Assembly (NCBI GenBank): GCA_050177075.1
Contig: JBFXHL010000011.1
Coordinates: 1 to 41,165 of the forward strand
Reading direction: 5' to 3'
DNA: 41,165 nt
DNA from: UBA2239 sp050177075
Lineage (GTDB): Bacteria; Pseudomonadota; Gammaproteobacteria; Burkholderiales; UBA9220
The translations under genes were made by a program, and so were the position numbers. Of this stretch, positions 32,251 to 39,529 are shown one piece after another (the first letter of the stretch is position 1; each line of letters opens with the position of its first letter). The notes beneath the pieces are model-generated. The model was not told the DNA's origin, did no database searches, and saw only the letters and a list, made by a program, of their open reading frames with translations.

Positions 32251-33305
32251 GCCTCGGTCTCCTGGTCCGGATTGGCGTCGACTTCGCTGTCAGCGCGTTG
32301 GGCGTCGAGGTGGTCCATGATGGCGTAGGTGAGTTCTTTGCAGCCCTCGCCGGTGAGGGCGGAGATGGTGAAGTAACGGTCCTGCCAGCCGAAGTCACGG
32401 AGGAAGGCCGCGATGCGTTCGGTGCGTTCGTCCTGCGGCAGGGCATCGAGCTTGTTCAATACCAGCCAGCGAGGTTTTTGGTACAGGCCTTCGTCGTATT
32501 TGCGCAGTTCCTCCACTATGGCCCGGGCCTCCGCCACCGGGTCGATGCTTTCGTCCACGGGGGCGATGTCCACGATATGTAGCAGCAGCCGGGTGCGGGC
32601 CAGGTGGCGCAGGAACTGGTGGCCGAGTCCGGCGCCTTCGGCGGCGCCCTCGATCAGGCCGGGGATGTCGGCGATAACGAAGCTGCGCTGGTGGTCGATG
32701 CGCACGACGCCGAGGTTGGGGTGCAGCGTGGTGAAGGGGTAGTCCGCCACTTTGGGCTTGGCGGCGGAAACCGAGCGGATGAAGGTGGATTTGCCAGCGT
32801 TGGGCATGCCGAGAAGGCCCACGTCAGCCAGCACTTTGAGTTCCAGCTTGATTGCCCGCGCTTCGCCTTTCTCGCCGCGGGTGAATTGGCGCGGCGCGCG
32901 ATTGGTGCTGGATTTGAAATGGATGTTGCCGAGGCCGCCTTGGCCCCCCTTGGCGATGAGTGCTTTCTGGCCGTCTTGGGCGAGGTCGGCGAGGGTTTCG
33001 CCGCTATCGATATCGGTGATGACCGTTCCTACCGGCACTCTCAGGACCAAGTCTTCGCCGCCCTTGCCGTAGCAATCCGAGCCGCGTCCGTTTTCGCCGC
33101 GCTGGGCACGGTGGATACGGGTATAGCGGTAGTCGATCAGAGTGTTGATGTTGCGGTCGGCCAGGGCGTAAATGCTGCCGCCGCGCCCGCCGTCTCCGCC
33201 GTCAGGCCCCCCCTTGGGAATGTATTTCTCGCGCCGGAAACTAGCGCAGCCGTTGCCGCCATCGCCGGCGATGACTTCAATGGTGGCTTCGTCGATGAAT
33301 TTCAT
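32247..33305 (-). CDS. obgE: ObgE/CgtA, ribosome-associated GTPase
   Basis: An essential GTPase in 50S ribosome maturation and stress response. The 352-aa protein has the Obg fold (about 1-158) with its Gly-rich loops (GGDGGRGGSIYALAD, GGQGGLGNIHFKSSTNRAPR), then the GTPase domain with G1 GMPNAGKSTFI, G3 DIPGLIEGAAEGAGLG and G4 LNKLD. It follows rpmA, separated by a hairpin terminator, and overlaps proB. Confidence 0.97.
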   Translation of the reverse strand: MKFIDEATIEVIAGDGGNGCASFRREKYIPKGGPDGGDGGRGGSIYALADRNINTLIDYRYTRIHRAQRGENGRGSDCYGKGGEDLVLRVPVGTVITDIDSGETLADLAQDGQKALIAKGGQGGLGNIHFKSSTNRAPRQFTRGEKGEARAIKLELKVLADVGLLGMPNAGKSTFIRSVSAAKPKVADYPFTTLHPNLGVVRIDHQRSFVIADIPGLIEGAAEGAGLGHQFLRHLARTRLLLHIVDIAPVDESIDPVAEARAIVEELRKYDEGLYQKPRWLVLNKLDALPQDERTERIAAFLRDFGWQDRYFTISALTGEGCKELTYAIMDHLDAQRADSEVDANPDQETEA

Positions 33306-33326
33306 GGAGGGGCTTCTTCACAAAGT

Positions 33327-33357
33327 AAAAAAGCCCTATCGCAGGATAGGGCCTTTT
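33327..33357 (-). terminator. Hairpin terminator between rpmA and obgE
   Basis: Perfect 8-bp stem GCCCTATC (33333-33340) and GATAGGGC (33345-33352) with a 4-base loop; on the minus strand it is followed by six T bases. A four-T run on the plus strand makes it partly bidirectional. Because obgE starts only 21 bases further on, read-through must feed obgE-proB unless a promoter is hidden here, so it probably lowers obgE output relative to the ribosomal proteins. Confidence 0.85.
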
Positions 33358-33375
33358 GTCGCGGGTCGAATGGGC

Positions 33376-33636
33376 TTAAGCGGCCGGTACGATGCTCACG
33401 GTCTTGCGCTTGAAGGCGCCTTTGACGGTGAACTGAACGGTGCCGTCCACTTTGGCGAACAGGGTGTGGTCCTTGCCGATGCCGACGTTCTCGCCGGGGT
33501 GGAACTGGGTGCCGCGCTGGCGCACGATGATGCTGCCGGCGGAAATCAGCTGGCCGCCGTAGCGCTTAACGCCGAGGCGTTTTGCCTGTGAGTCGCGGCC
33601 GTTACGGGAACTGCCGCCTGCCTTTTTATGTGCCAT
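33376..33636 (-). CDS. rpmA: 50S ribosomal protein L27
   Basis: An 86-aa ribosomal protein starting MAHKKAGGSSRNGRDSQ, with RLGVKRYGGQ and GSIIVRQRGTQFHPG. Its N-terminal tail reaches the peptidyl-transferase centre. The normal partner order rplU-rpmA is kept, with 24 bases between them. Confidence 0.98.
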   Translation of the reverse strand: MAHKKAGGSSRNGRDSQAKRLGVKRYGGQLISAGSIIVRQRGTQFHPGENVGIGKDHTLFAKVDGTVQFTVKGAFKRKTVSIVPAA

Positions 33637-33660
33637 GTTGCTTTCTCCTGTCCGTCAGTC

Positions 33661-33975
33661 TTACTTGGCCGCGATATCACCGATCTGGATTTCGGTGTAG
33701 TTCTGGCGGTGGCCTTGGCTCTTGCGATAGTGCTTACGGCGACGCATCTTGAAGATGCGCACCTTGTCGTGACGACCGTGGGCGAGCACAGTGGCCTTGA
33801 TGCTGGCGCCGTCCACGAGGGGAGCGCCGACTTTCACCGCATCACCATCCGCGATCATCAGTACTTGATCCAGTACGATTTCACTTCCGATGTCTGCAGG
33901 TATCTGTTCTACTTTAATTTTTTCGCCGGGGGTGACGCGATATTGCTTGCCGCCGGTTTTTATGACCGCATACAT
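33661..33975 (-). CDS. rplU: 50S ribosomal protein L21
   Basis: A 104-aa ribosomal protein starting MYAVIKTGGKQYRVTPGEKI, with FKMRRRKHYRKSQGHRQNYTEI near the C-terminus. It binds 23S rRNA with L20. First gene of the rplU-rpmA-obgE-proB unit, divergent from ispB. Confidence 0.98.
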   Translation of the reverse strand: MYAVIKTGGKQYRVTPGEKIKVEQIPADIGSEIVLDQVLMIADGDAVKVGAPLVDGASIKATVLAHGRHDKVRIFKMRRRKHYRKSQGHRQNYTEIQIGDIAAK

Positions 33976-34014
33976 AGTGAACTCCAGTTAAAGAGGTATT
34001 TCAAAGAACCCGAG

Positions 34015-34044
34015 ATAATACATTACCTTGGAGGAAGGGGTCAA
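34015..34044 (-). promoter_or_regulatory. Sigma-70 promoter of rplU-rpmA
   Basis: On the minus strand, TTGACC (34039-34044) and TATTAT (34015-34020) are 18 bases apart and 40 bases upstream of the rplU ATG. Both boxes are close to consensus, as expected for a ribosomal protein operon. Confidence 0.7.
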
Positions 34045-34142
34045 ATGCAATTTAAATCGGGCGGCGCGGGTTGGAATCTGGCCCAGGCGGCCGCTTCTGG
34101 GTTAAAATCCACCGCTTTATTCGGATTACTACGTACTTAGCC

Positions 34143-35111
34143 GTGTCTATCGAAACCATCAGAAAACTTGTCGAGCCGGATATGCGAGCCGTGGACGATG
34201 TCATACGTCAACGGCTTTATTCCGACGTGGTCCTGGTCCGGCAGGTGGCGGAGTATATCGTCCAAAGCGGCGGCAAGCGTCTGCGCCCTGTTCTGTTGCT
34301 GCTGTGCGCCGGTGCCGCTGGTTACAAAGGGCCGCACCATCATACCTTGGCCGCAGTGGTGGAATTCATTCATACCGCCACCTTGCTCCATGACGACGTG
34401 GTGGATGAATCCCATCTGCGTCGCGGCAACGCCACGGCCAATGCGGTTTTCGGTAACGCTGCCAGCGTACTGGTGGGCGATTTTCTCTACTCGCGCGCCT
34501 TCCAGATGATGGTGAGCGTGGACGACATGCGGGTCATGCAGGTGCTGGCCGATGCCACCAATATCATCGCCGAGGGCGAGGTGCTGCAGTTGATGAATTG
34601 CCATGACCCCGAGGTGGATGAGGGGCGCTATTTGCAGGTGATCCGTTACAAAACCGCGAAACTGTTCGAGGCGTCAGCCCGCCTGGGGGGGATTCTCGGC
34701 GCCTTGCCTTCCGGCCAGGAAGAGGCGCTGGCGGAGTACGGCATGCGCCTGGGGACGGCCTTCCAGTTGATTGACGATGTGCTGGACTATTCCGGCGACC
34801 AAGCCGAAACCGGCAAGAACGTGGGGGACGATTTGGCTGAGGGTAAGCCCACTTTGCCGTTGATCTATGTCATGGCCAACGGCAACGCCGACCAGGTGGC
34901 CGTGGTGCGCCGCGCTATCGAGGAGGGCGGGGCCGGCGAATTGGATGCCGTGGTGAAGGCCATTCGCGAAACCGGCGCGCTCGATTTTGCCCGTCGTCGC
35001 GCCAAGGCCGAGGCCGAGGCGGCCTGTGCGGCGATTGCGTCCCTGCCGAGTTCAACTTACAAGGATTCTCTGATAGAATTGGCGGACTTTGCAGTAACGC
35101 GTAACCACTAA
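34143..35111 (+). CDS. ispB: Octaprenyl (polyprenyl) diphosphate synthase
   Basis: Builds the long isoprenoid side chain of ubiquinone or menaquinone. The GTG at 34143 gives VSIETIRKLVEPDMRAVDDVI, the usual family start, and a 322-aa protein; the longer frame to 34071 would cover the promoter region. The first Asp-rich motif is LLHDDVVDES, the second QLIDDVLDYSGD, and GGKRLRP near residue 45 binds the diphosphate. Chain length cannot be read safely from the sequence. The usual position divergent from rplU is kept. A -10-like TTAAAAT lies around 34102 without a clear -35 box. Confidence 0.95.
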   Translation: MSIETIRKLVEPDMRAVDDVIRQRLYSDVVLVRQVAEYIVQSGGKRLRPVLLLLCAGAAGYKGPHHHTLAAVVEFIHTATLLHDDVVDESHLRRGNATANAVFGNAASVLVGDFLYSRAFQMMVSVDDMRVMQVLADATNIIAEGEVLQLMNCHDPEVDEGRYLQVIRYKTAKLFEASARLGGILGALPSGQEEALAEYGMRLGTAFQLIDDVLDYSGDQAETGKNVGDDLAEGKPTLPLIYVMANGNADQVAVVRRAIEEGGAGELDAVVKAIRETGALDFARRRAKAEAEAACAAIASLPSSTYKDSLIELADFAVTRNH

Positions 35112-35125
35112 AACTCTTCCTTATT

Positions 35126-35204
<79 letters not shown>

Positions 35205-35223
35205 TTTTTCGGCGGTATCCCAA

Positions 35224-36696
35224 TTAAGCGTAAATGCTTTCGCCGATGGCATTGACCCATTGCAGCGCCTCTACTTGGGCTTGCATCACATTGTGGGCGT
35301 CCAGCTTGAGTTCGTCCAAGAGGGGCGGGAGGTCCTCGAAAGCGCCCTCCTCCAGGGTTTCGCACAGCAGCAGCAGACGGCCCAGGAATCCTTGGCGGGA
35401 GAGCAGGGCGCCGTGGACATCGTCTCCGACGTTAATGTTCTCCAGCACATCTTCCATGGGGATGCCCAGCAGGGCATCTAGCAGGGACATGATGCCGGCG
35501 ATGAAAGCGTGCTCCTGGGTTTCGGAATTTCCCCCGGGTGCCATGGTGGCCAGTTTTCGCATGAGCTCGCCTCGCAGGGCGGCGGTTTGCAGCAGAGGGC
35601 TGGGGTAGGGAAAGCCCTCCTGCTGGGCGAACAGCAGCAAATGGGCCCAGCGCTGAAGCTGGCGGCGTCCGAGGATGGTCACCACCTCATTGACCGTGGA
35701 AATCCTACGATTGATCCCCATCGCCACCGAGTTGACCAGCCGGAACAGGTTGTAGCAAAGGTTTGGCTCGCTCTTGAGAAGATGTTCGATGGCGCTATTC
35801 GGCGCCTCGCTCATCACCAGGTTGAGCAGTTGAAGCAACACCGCCTTGGAGGGGTGGATGCGCTTGCCGACGATGAGGTGGGGGCGGGCGAAGTAGTAGC
35901 CCTGGAAGAAGTCGAAGCCCATGGCTAGGCATTGTTGGAAGCGTTCGGCGGTTTCGACCTTTTCGGCCAGCAGTTGGATGTTGCTCGCGTCGCGGATTTC
36001 CTTCACCACCCGTTCCAGGCACGGGGCATCGCAGTCCGTAAGGCTGATCTTGATCGTATCCACATGGGGAAGCAGTTTCTTGGCGGAGCGGCCGAGGATA
36101 TGGCTGCCGATGGCCAGCTTCAGCCCCGTCCCTCGGAGCTGCTGGCAGCGCGCAATGAAAGAATCGGAAATATCGGTAATATCGGTAATATCAAGAGTTA
36201 CGCTCCCCCTGGGTAGGAGCTCAACCACGTCGCTCATGAGCATGTCTTGGTCGACGTTGATAAAGCAGTCGCTGCTACCCAGGGCGGCGCCGATTCCTAG
36301 GTCGCTAAATGCGTAGGTGATGACCCGGGAACTTGCTTCCACAGGATTGCCGATGTCGGCCCGGTCCATGGCGCCGCTGCGGTACAGCAGTTCGTAGGCG
36401 ACGATGCGCTGGCGCCGGTCGAGGATGGGTTGTCGGGCCAGGTAGATATCGTCGGCTTTTTCCTGTTTTTCGGAGGTGGCGGGCCTGCGGGCCACCACCC
36501 CTTCCTTCTTTAGGCGATTCACCGATTCGAGGGTGATTCGGCGGTGGCCGCCCACCGTCTTCCAGGCGGTGAGTATCCCATTGTCCACCCATGACTGGAT
36601 GGTCCGGGGTGAGACCCCAAGGATTTTTGCGGCCTCTCCCGGAGAGCACAGGGCGCCTTCGGCAGAAGGGGCGGGGGGTTTTGCTTGTTTGTCCAT
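35224..36696 (-). CDS. HTH-EAL-HDOD fusion signalling protein
   Basis: A 490-aa protein in three parts. Residues about 17-63 form a MerR/excisionase-type DNA-binding helix-turn-helix (AAKILGVSPRTIQSWVDNG, then AWKTVGGHRRI). Residues about 84-280 are an EAL domain, and about 285-485 an HDOD domain (NLCYNLFRLVNSVAMG, ILGRRQLQRWAHLLLF). This is the YuxH/CdgJ layout with a DNA-binding head added. The EAL part looks inactive: YELLYRS replaces EAL at 102-104, and the DDFG position reads IGSHIL (196-201), although Lys216 and Glu245 remain. A sensor or scaffold role is more likely than c-di-GMP cleavage. It is divergent from a free copy of its HTH. Confidence 0.85.
   Translation of the reverse strand: MDKQAKPPAPSAEGALCSPGEAAKILGVSPRTIQSWVDNGILTAWKTVGGHRRITLESVNRLKKEGVVARRPATSEKQEKADDIYLARQPILDRRQRIVAYELLYRSGAMDRADIGNPVEASSRVITYAFSDLGIGAALGSSDCFINVDQDMLMSDVVELLPRGSVTLDITDITDISDSFIARCQQLRGTGLKLAIGSHILGRSAKKLLPHVDTIKISLTDCDAPCLERVVKEIRDASNIQLLAEKVETAERFQQCLAMGFDFFQGYYFARPHLIVGKRIHPSKAVLLQLLNLVMSEAPNSAIEHLLKSEPNLCYNLFRLVNSVAMGINRRISTVNEVVTILGRRQLQRWAHLLLFAQQEGFPYPSPLLQTAALRGELMRKLATMAPGGNSETQEHAFIAGIMSLLDALLGIPMEDVLENINVGDDVHGALLSRQGFLGRLLLLCETLEEGAFEDLPPLLDELKLDAHNVMQAQVEALQWVNAIGESIYA
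36541..36573 (-). repeat. HTH-coding repeat, copy 1 (inverted relative to copy 2)
   Basis: On the minus strand this 33-base segment, coding for the LTAWKTVGGHR region of the fusion protein, matches 37033-37065 on the plus strand at 31 of 33 bases, with a 23-base identical run. The two copies are inverted, about 460 bases apart. Confidence 0.8.
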
Positions 36697-36723
36697 GGTC
36701 CGTCCAGGTTCTAAACCCCTTCC

Positions 36724-36752
36724 AGTTTAATCATTTTTGCTAATTTTCTCAA
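36724..36752 (-). promoter_or_regulatory. Candidate sigma-70 promoter of the HTH-EAL-HDOD gene
   Basis: On the minus strand, TTGAGA (36747-36752) and TAAACT (36724-36729) are 17 bases apart and 28 bases upstream of the ATG. The surrounding sequence is AT-rich, unlike the coding DNA. Confidence 0.55.
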
Positions 36753-36850
36753 TCGCTGCGGGCGTCTGTTTTTTGTTGCGCAGCTAGTCTGGTGGCCGAT
36801 TTCGGCCTTGTCGCGAGGGGTGTTTCGGGGGGGGGTGAATTGTTGCCCGG

Positions 36851-36878
36851 TTGCGCTCCATGTAAAAATTCATATAAT
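36851..36878 (+). promoter_or_regulatory. Sigma-70 promoter of the HTH-receptor operon
   Basis: TTGCGC (36851-36856) and a perfect TATAAT (36873-36878), 16 bases apart, 62 bases before the ATG of the small HTH gene. The leader between is A-rich. Upstream, a GGCCG/CGGCC hairpin lies at 36794-36807. No sigma-28 promoter is seen, so this chemotaxis operon is probably not under FliA from here. Confidence 0.65.
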
Positions 36879-36939
36879 ACGGATAAAACGGAAAAATGGT
36901 TATAGATGAAAAAAATGCAACATTTCTTAAAGTGAGGAC

Positions 36940-37161
36940 ATGGACGAACGCTTTTTCTGCTCTACCACCGAGGCGGCCAGGATACTCGGCGTCTCCATCC
37001 GGACCGTGCAGGCGTGGGTGGACAAGGGCGCGCTCACGGCCTGGAAGACGGTGGGCGGCCATCGCCGTGTGCTCCTCGAGTCCGTGAACCGGTTGAAAGC
37101 GATGCAAGGGGAAGGCGATGCCGCCCCGGTCGGGGCGGTAAAGAAAAGAATGGAGCGGTAA
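36940..37161 (+). CDS. Stand-alone MerR/excisionase-like HTH protein
   Basis: A 73-aa DNA-binding protein starting MDERFFCSTTEAARILGVSI. Residues about 8-54 match the head of the divergent HTH-EAL-HDOD fusion nearly residue for residue (ARILGVSIRTVQAWVDKGAL, then TAWKTVGGHRRVLLESVNRL). The tail is short and basic (VKKRMER). An AGTGAGGAC ribosome binding region precedes the ATG. It overlaps the next gene by one base (TAATG). Likely a transcription regulator of its own operon and possibly of the divergent gene; a recombination directionality factor is possible from the fold but no integrase is nearby. Confidence 0.85.
   Translation: MDERFFCSTTEAARILGVSIRTVQAWVDKGALTAWKTVGGHRRVLLESVNRLKAMQGEGDAAPVGAVKKRMER
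37033..37065 (+). repeat. HTH-coding repeat, copy 2
   Basis: The partner of the repeat at 36541-36573. It codes for the same wing segment of the HTH in the stand-alone protein. DNA identity exceeding protein constraint suggests a fairly recent duplication or gene conversion. Confidence 0.8.
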
Positions 37162-37352
37162 TGGAAGTCTTCGCCCAAAAGGAGCGCTACTGTGCCACTT
37201 GCGGCCGTTGGCAAGGGCCTCGGGTGATGTCCGAGTGCGGGCATATTCACGCCCTGGGGAACATCCCGGGCTATTGCCAGCGGGACAGCGCCAGAAAAGA
37301 CGCTACCGGAACTTGCACTGGGTGGACCCAGTGGCTGACGGCGAAGCAATGA
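37161..37352 (+). CDS. Cysteine-rich mini-protein, 63 aa
   Basis: I do not recognise a characterised family. The protein has five cysteines (11, 14, 26, 39, 52) with the pairs CATC (11-14) and ECGH (25-28), plus His28 and His30, which together could bind zinc or an Fe-S cluster. Aromatic residues cluster at the end (GWTQWL). There is no signal peptide, so it should be cytoplasmic. Its ATG overlaps the HTH stop (TAATG), so it is translationally coupled, and an Aer-like receptor follows after 49 bases. A role as metal or redox partner of the HTH or receptor is inference from this context. Confidence 0.7.
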   Translation: MEVFAQKERYCATCGRWQGPRVMSECGHIHALGNIPGYCQRDSARKDATGTCTGWTQWLTAKQ

Positions 37353-37401
37353 AGCAAGTCGAGAGGGCATCACGCCCCGGAGCATTTGGAGGTAGCAAGC
37401 A

Positions 37402-39477
37402 GTGAAGGTCAATTTACCCGTGACGCAAGTGGAAAGACCATGGGTCGAGTTGGGTGGTCGGTACATTGTTTCCAGGACCGATCTCAAAGGCATCATCACC
37501 TATGTCAATGATCTGTTCGTGGAAATGAGCGGCTTTTCCCGGGAGGAGCTGATCGGCAAAAACCACAACATCGTTCGCCATCCCGACGTGCCCTTCCAGG
37601 CCTTCGAAAATCTGTGGCAGACCCTGAAAGAAAACCGCCCCTGGCGCGGCATCGTCAAGAACCGTTGCAAGAACGGCGACCATTACTGGGTGGACGCCTT
37701 CGTCGCCCCCATCCGCAAGGGCGGCCAAGTGGTAGGCTACATGTCGGTGCGGCGGCCAGCGTCCCGGGCGCAAGTGGCTCAGGCAGAGGCGGTCTACCGA
37801 CAGCTCAACGAAAGCAAGGCTCCCCTTCCCCTGGCCGGCTTCTGGAAGCGGGTAGGCATCAGCGCCAGGTTGAACGCGGTGCTGGCCTTCGTGGCCCTGG
37901 CCATGGTTGCCGGCGGGGTGCTGGGGGTGGGTGGGCTGATGCTGTCAGATCGGGCCGTCGAATCCATCCGGCGCGACTACATGGAGCCCACCCGGATCAT
38001 GGCCCAGGTGCAGGCCCTGATGGCGGCCAACCTGTCCCAGTCGGCGCTGATGCTGCTGCACGACCCGGCCAGTCCCGCCTCCCGGCTCCACGACCACCCG
38101 GTGGAGCGGCATGCCGATGCCGTGCTGCGCAACCGGGACGAGATCACCGCCCTGTGGCAGGCCTTCATGCAAAGCCGGCTGACCCCCGGCGAGCGGCGCC
38201 AGGCCGAAGCCTTCCAGGCGGCCCGGGAGAAATACGTTGCCGAGGGGCTGATGAAGGTTCGGGAAGCCGTGCTGGCGGGGCATTATGACGAGGCGTCGCA
38301 GCTGGTGACGACGGCAGCCACTCCTTTATTCAACCAGGCAAGCGAGGCCGGCAAGGCTTTGGTGCAAGAACTGGGCGCATCGGCGGATCGGGAATACCGC
38401 CAGACCCGGGAGCGCAACTTGGCGATCCGGGTCGTCGCCATCGCCGGCATCCTGGCCAGCCTCCTCCTGCTGGTGGCCGGCGGCCTGCTGCTGGTCCGGT
38501 CGGTGGTGCAGCCCCTCAATCGGGTGGTGGAAATCACCGACCGGCTGGCCCAGGGGGACCTGTGCAACGAGATCGACATTTCCGGCTACGACGAGGTCGG
38601 CCAGCTTCTGGCCGCCGTGGCGGTGATGCAGACTCGCCTGGGGGTGATGATGGACGAGATGGGCATTGCCGCCAAGCGCATCGACGCCCTGGCGGGCGGC
38701 CTGTACGAGCAGATGGCGCGGGTGGCCGAGGGCTCCGGCCTCCAGCGGGACCGTGCCCAGGAGCTGGCGGCCACGGTGGAGGAGGTGAGCGAGTCCATCG
38801 CCGAGGTAGCCCACGCCGCCGCCGACGCCGCCGATGCGGCACGCCATTCCCAGGAAAGGGTGGAGGCCAGCAGCCGGCTCATGGTGGAAAGCATGGACGC
38901 CAACAGCCGGGTGGCCTCGACGGTGAGGGAAACCGGCGCGGTGATCGGCGAGCTGAGCGAATCCATCCACGCCATCGGCGACATCACCCAGGTGATCCGG
39001 GAAATCGCCGAGCAGACCAACCTGTTGGCGCTGAATGCCGCCATCGAGGCCGCCCGGGCCGGCGAGCAGGGCCGGGGCTTCGCCGTGGTGGCGGACGAGG
39101 TGCGCAAGCTGGCGGAGCGCACCGGCGCCAGCACCTCGGAAATCGCCAGCACCGTGGAGCAGGTCCAGGCCGTCACCCGCTCCGCGGTGCAGGCCATGGA
39201 GCAGGCGGTGCGTCAGGTGGAGGAAGGCAATGGCCGGATGCGGGAGAGCAGCGCCAGCCTGGGGGAAATCACCGAGGCCGGCGATCGGGTGGCGGGCAAG
39301 GCCCAGCACATCGCCGATGCCGCCCGGGAGCAGACCAGTGCGGCGGAAGCCATGGCCGGGGGCGCGGCCCAGATCGCCCGGCTGATCGAGGCCAACGCCG
39401 CTTCCGTCGAGGAAGTGGGACGAGTGGCGGGGAATTTGGCCTACGCCGCCGACGCCCTGCGTCAGGTGGTGGCCTAG
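37402..39477 (+). CDS. Aer-like PAS-domain methyl-accepting chemotaxis protein
   Basis: A 691-aa energy/redox-taxis receptor. The GTG start follows GGAGG at a normal distance. The N-terminal PAS domain (about 20-120) has the Aer segments ITYVNDLFVEMSGFSREELI, NHNIVRHPDVP, WRGIVKNRCKNGDHYWVDAF, suggesting FAD binding. Two transmembrane helices (about 158-182 and 345-368) enclose a helical region of about 160 residues, a larger loop than in E. coli Aer. HAMP (about 370-425) and a signalling domain with the tip EQTNLLALNAAIEAARAGEQ follow. There is no C-terminal CheR/CheB pentapeptide. Confidence 0.92.
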   Translation: MKVNLPVTQVERPWVELGGRYIVSRTDLKGIITYVNDLFVEMSGFSREELIGKNHNIVRHPDVPFQAFENLWQTLKENRPWRGIVKNRCKNGDHYWVDAFVAPIRKGGQVVGYMSVRRPASRAQVAQAEAVYRQLNESKAPLPLAGFWKRVGISARLNAVLAFVALAMVAGGVLGVGGLMLSDRAVESIRRDYMEPTRIMAQVQALMAANLSQSALMLLHDPASPASRLHDHPVERHADAVLRNRDEITALWQAFMQSRLTPGERRQAEAFQAAREKYVAEGLMKVREAVLAGHYDEASQLVTTAATPLFNQASEAGKALVQELGASADREYRQTRERNLAIRVVAIAGILASLLLLVAGGLLLVRSVVQPLNRVVEITDRLAQGDLCNEIDISGYDEVGQLLAAVAVMQTRLGVMMDEMGIAAKRIDALAGGLYEQMARVAEGSGLQRDRAQELAATVEEVSESIAEVAHAAADAADAARHSQERVEASSRLMVESMDANSRVASTVRETGAVIGELSESIHAIGDITQVIREIAEQTNLLALNAAIEAARAGEQGRGFAVVADEVRKLAERTGASTSEIASTVEQVQAVTRSAVQAMEQAVRQVEEGNGRMRESSASLGEITEAGDRVAGKAQHIADAAREQTSAAEAMAGGAAQIARLIEANAASVEEVGRVAGNLAYAADALRQVVA

Positions 39478-39529
39478 TACAGCAGCTGCGAGGCGGGCAA
39501 GCGGATGCTGGAAAATAAGGAGAAGGCAA

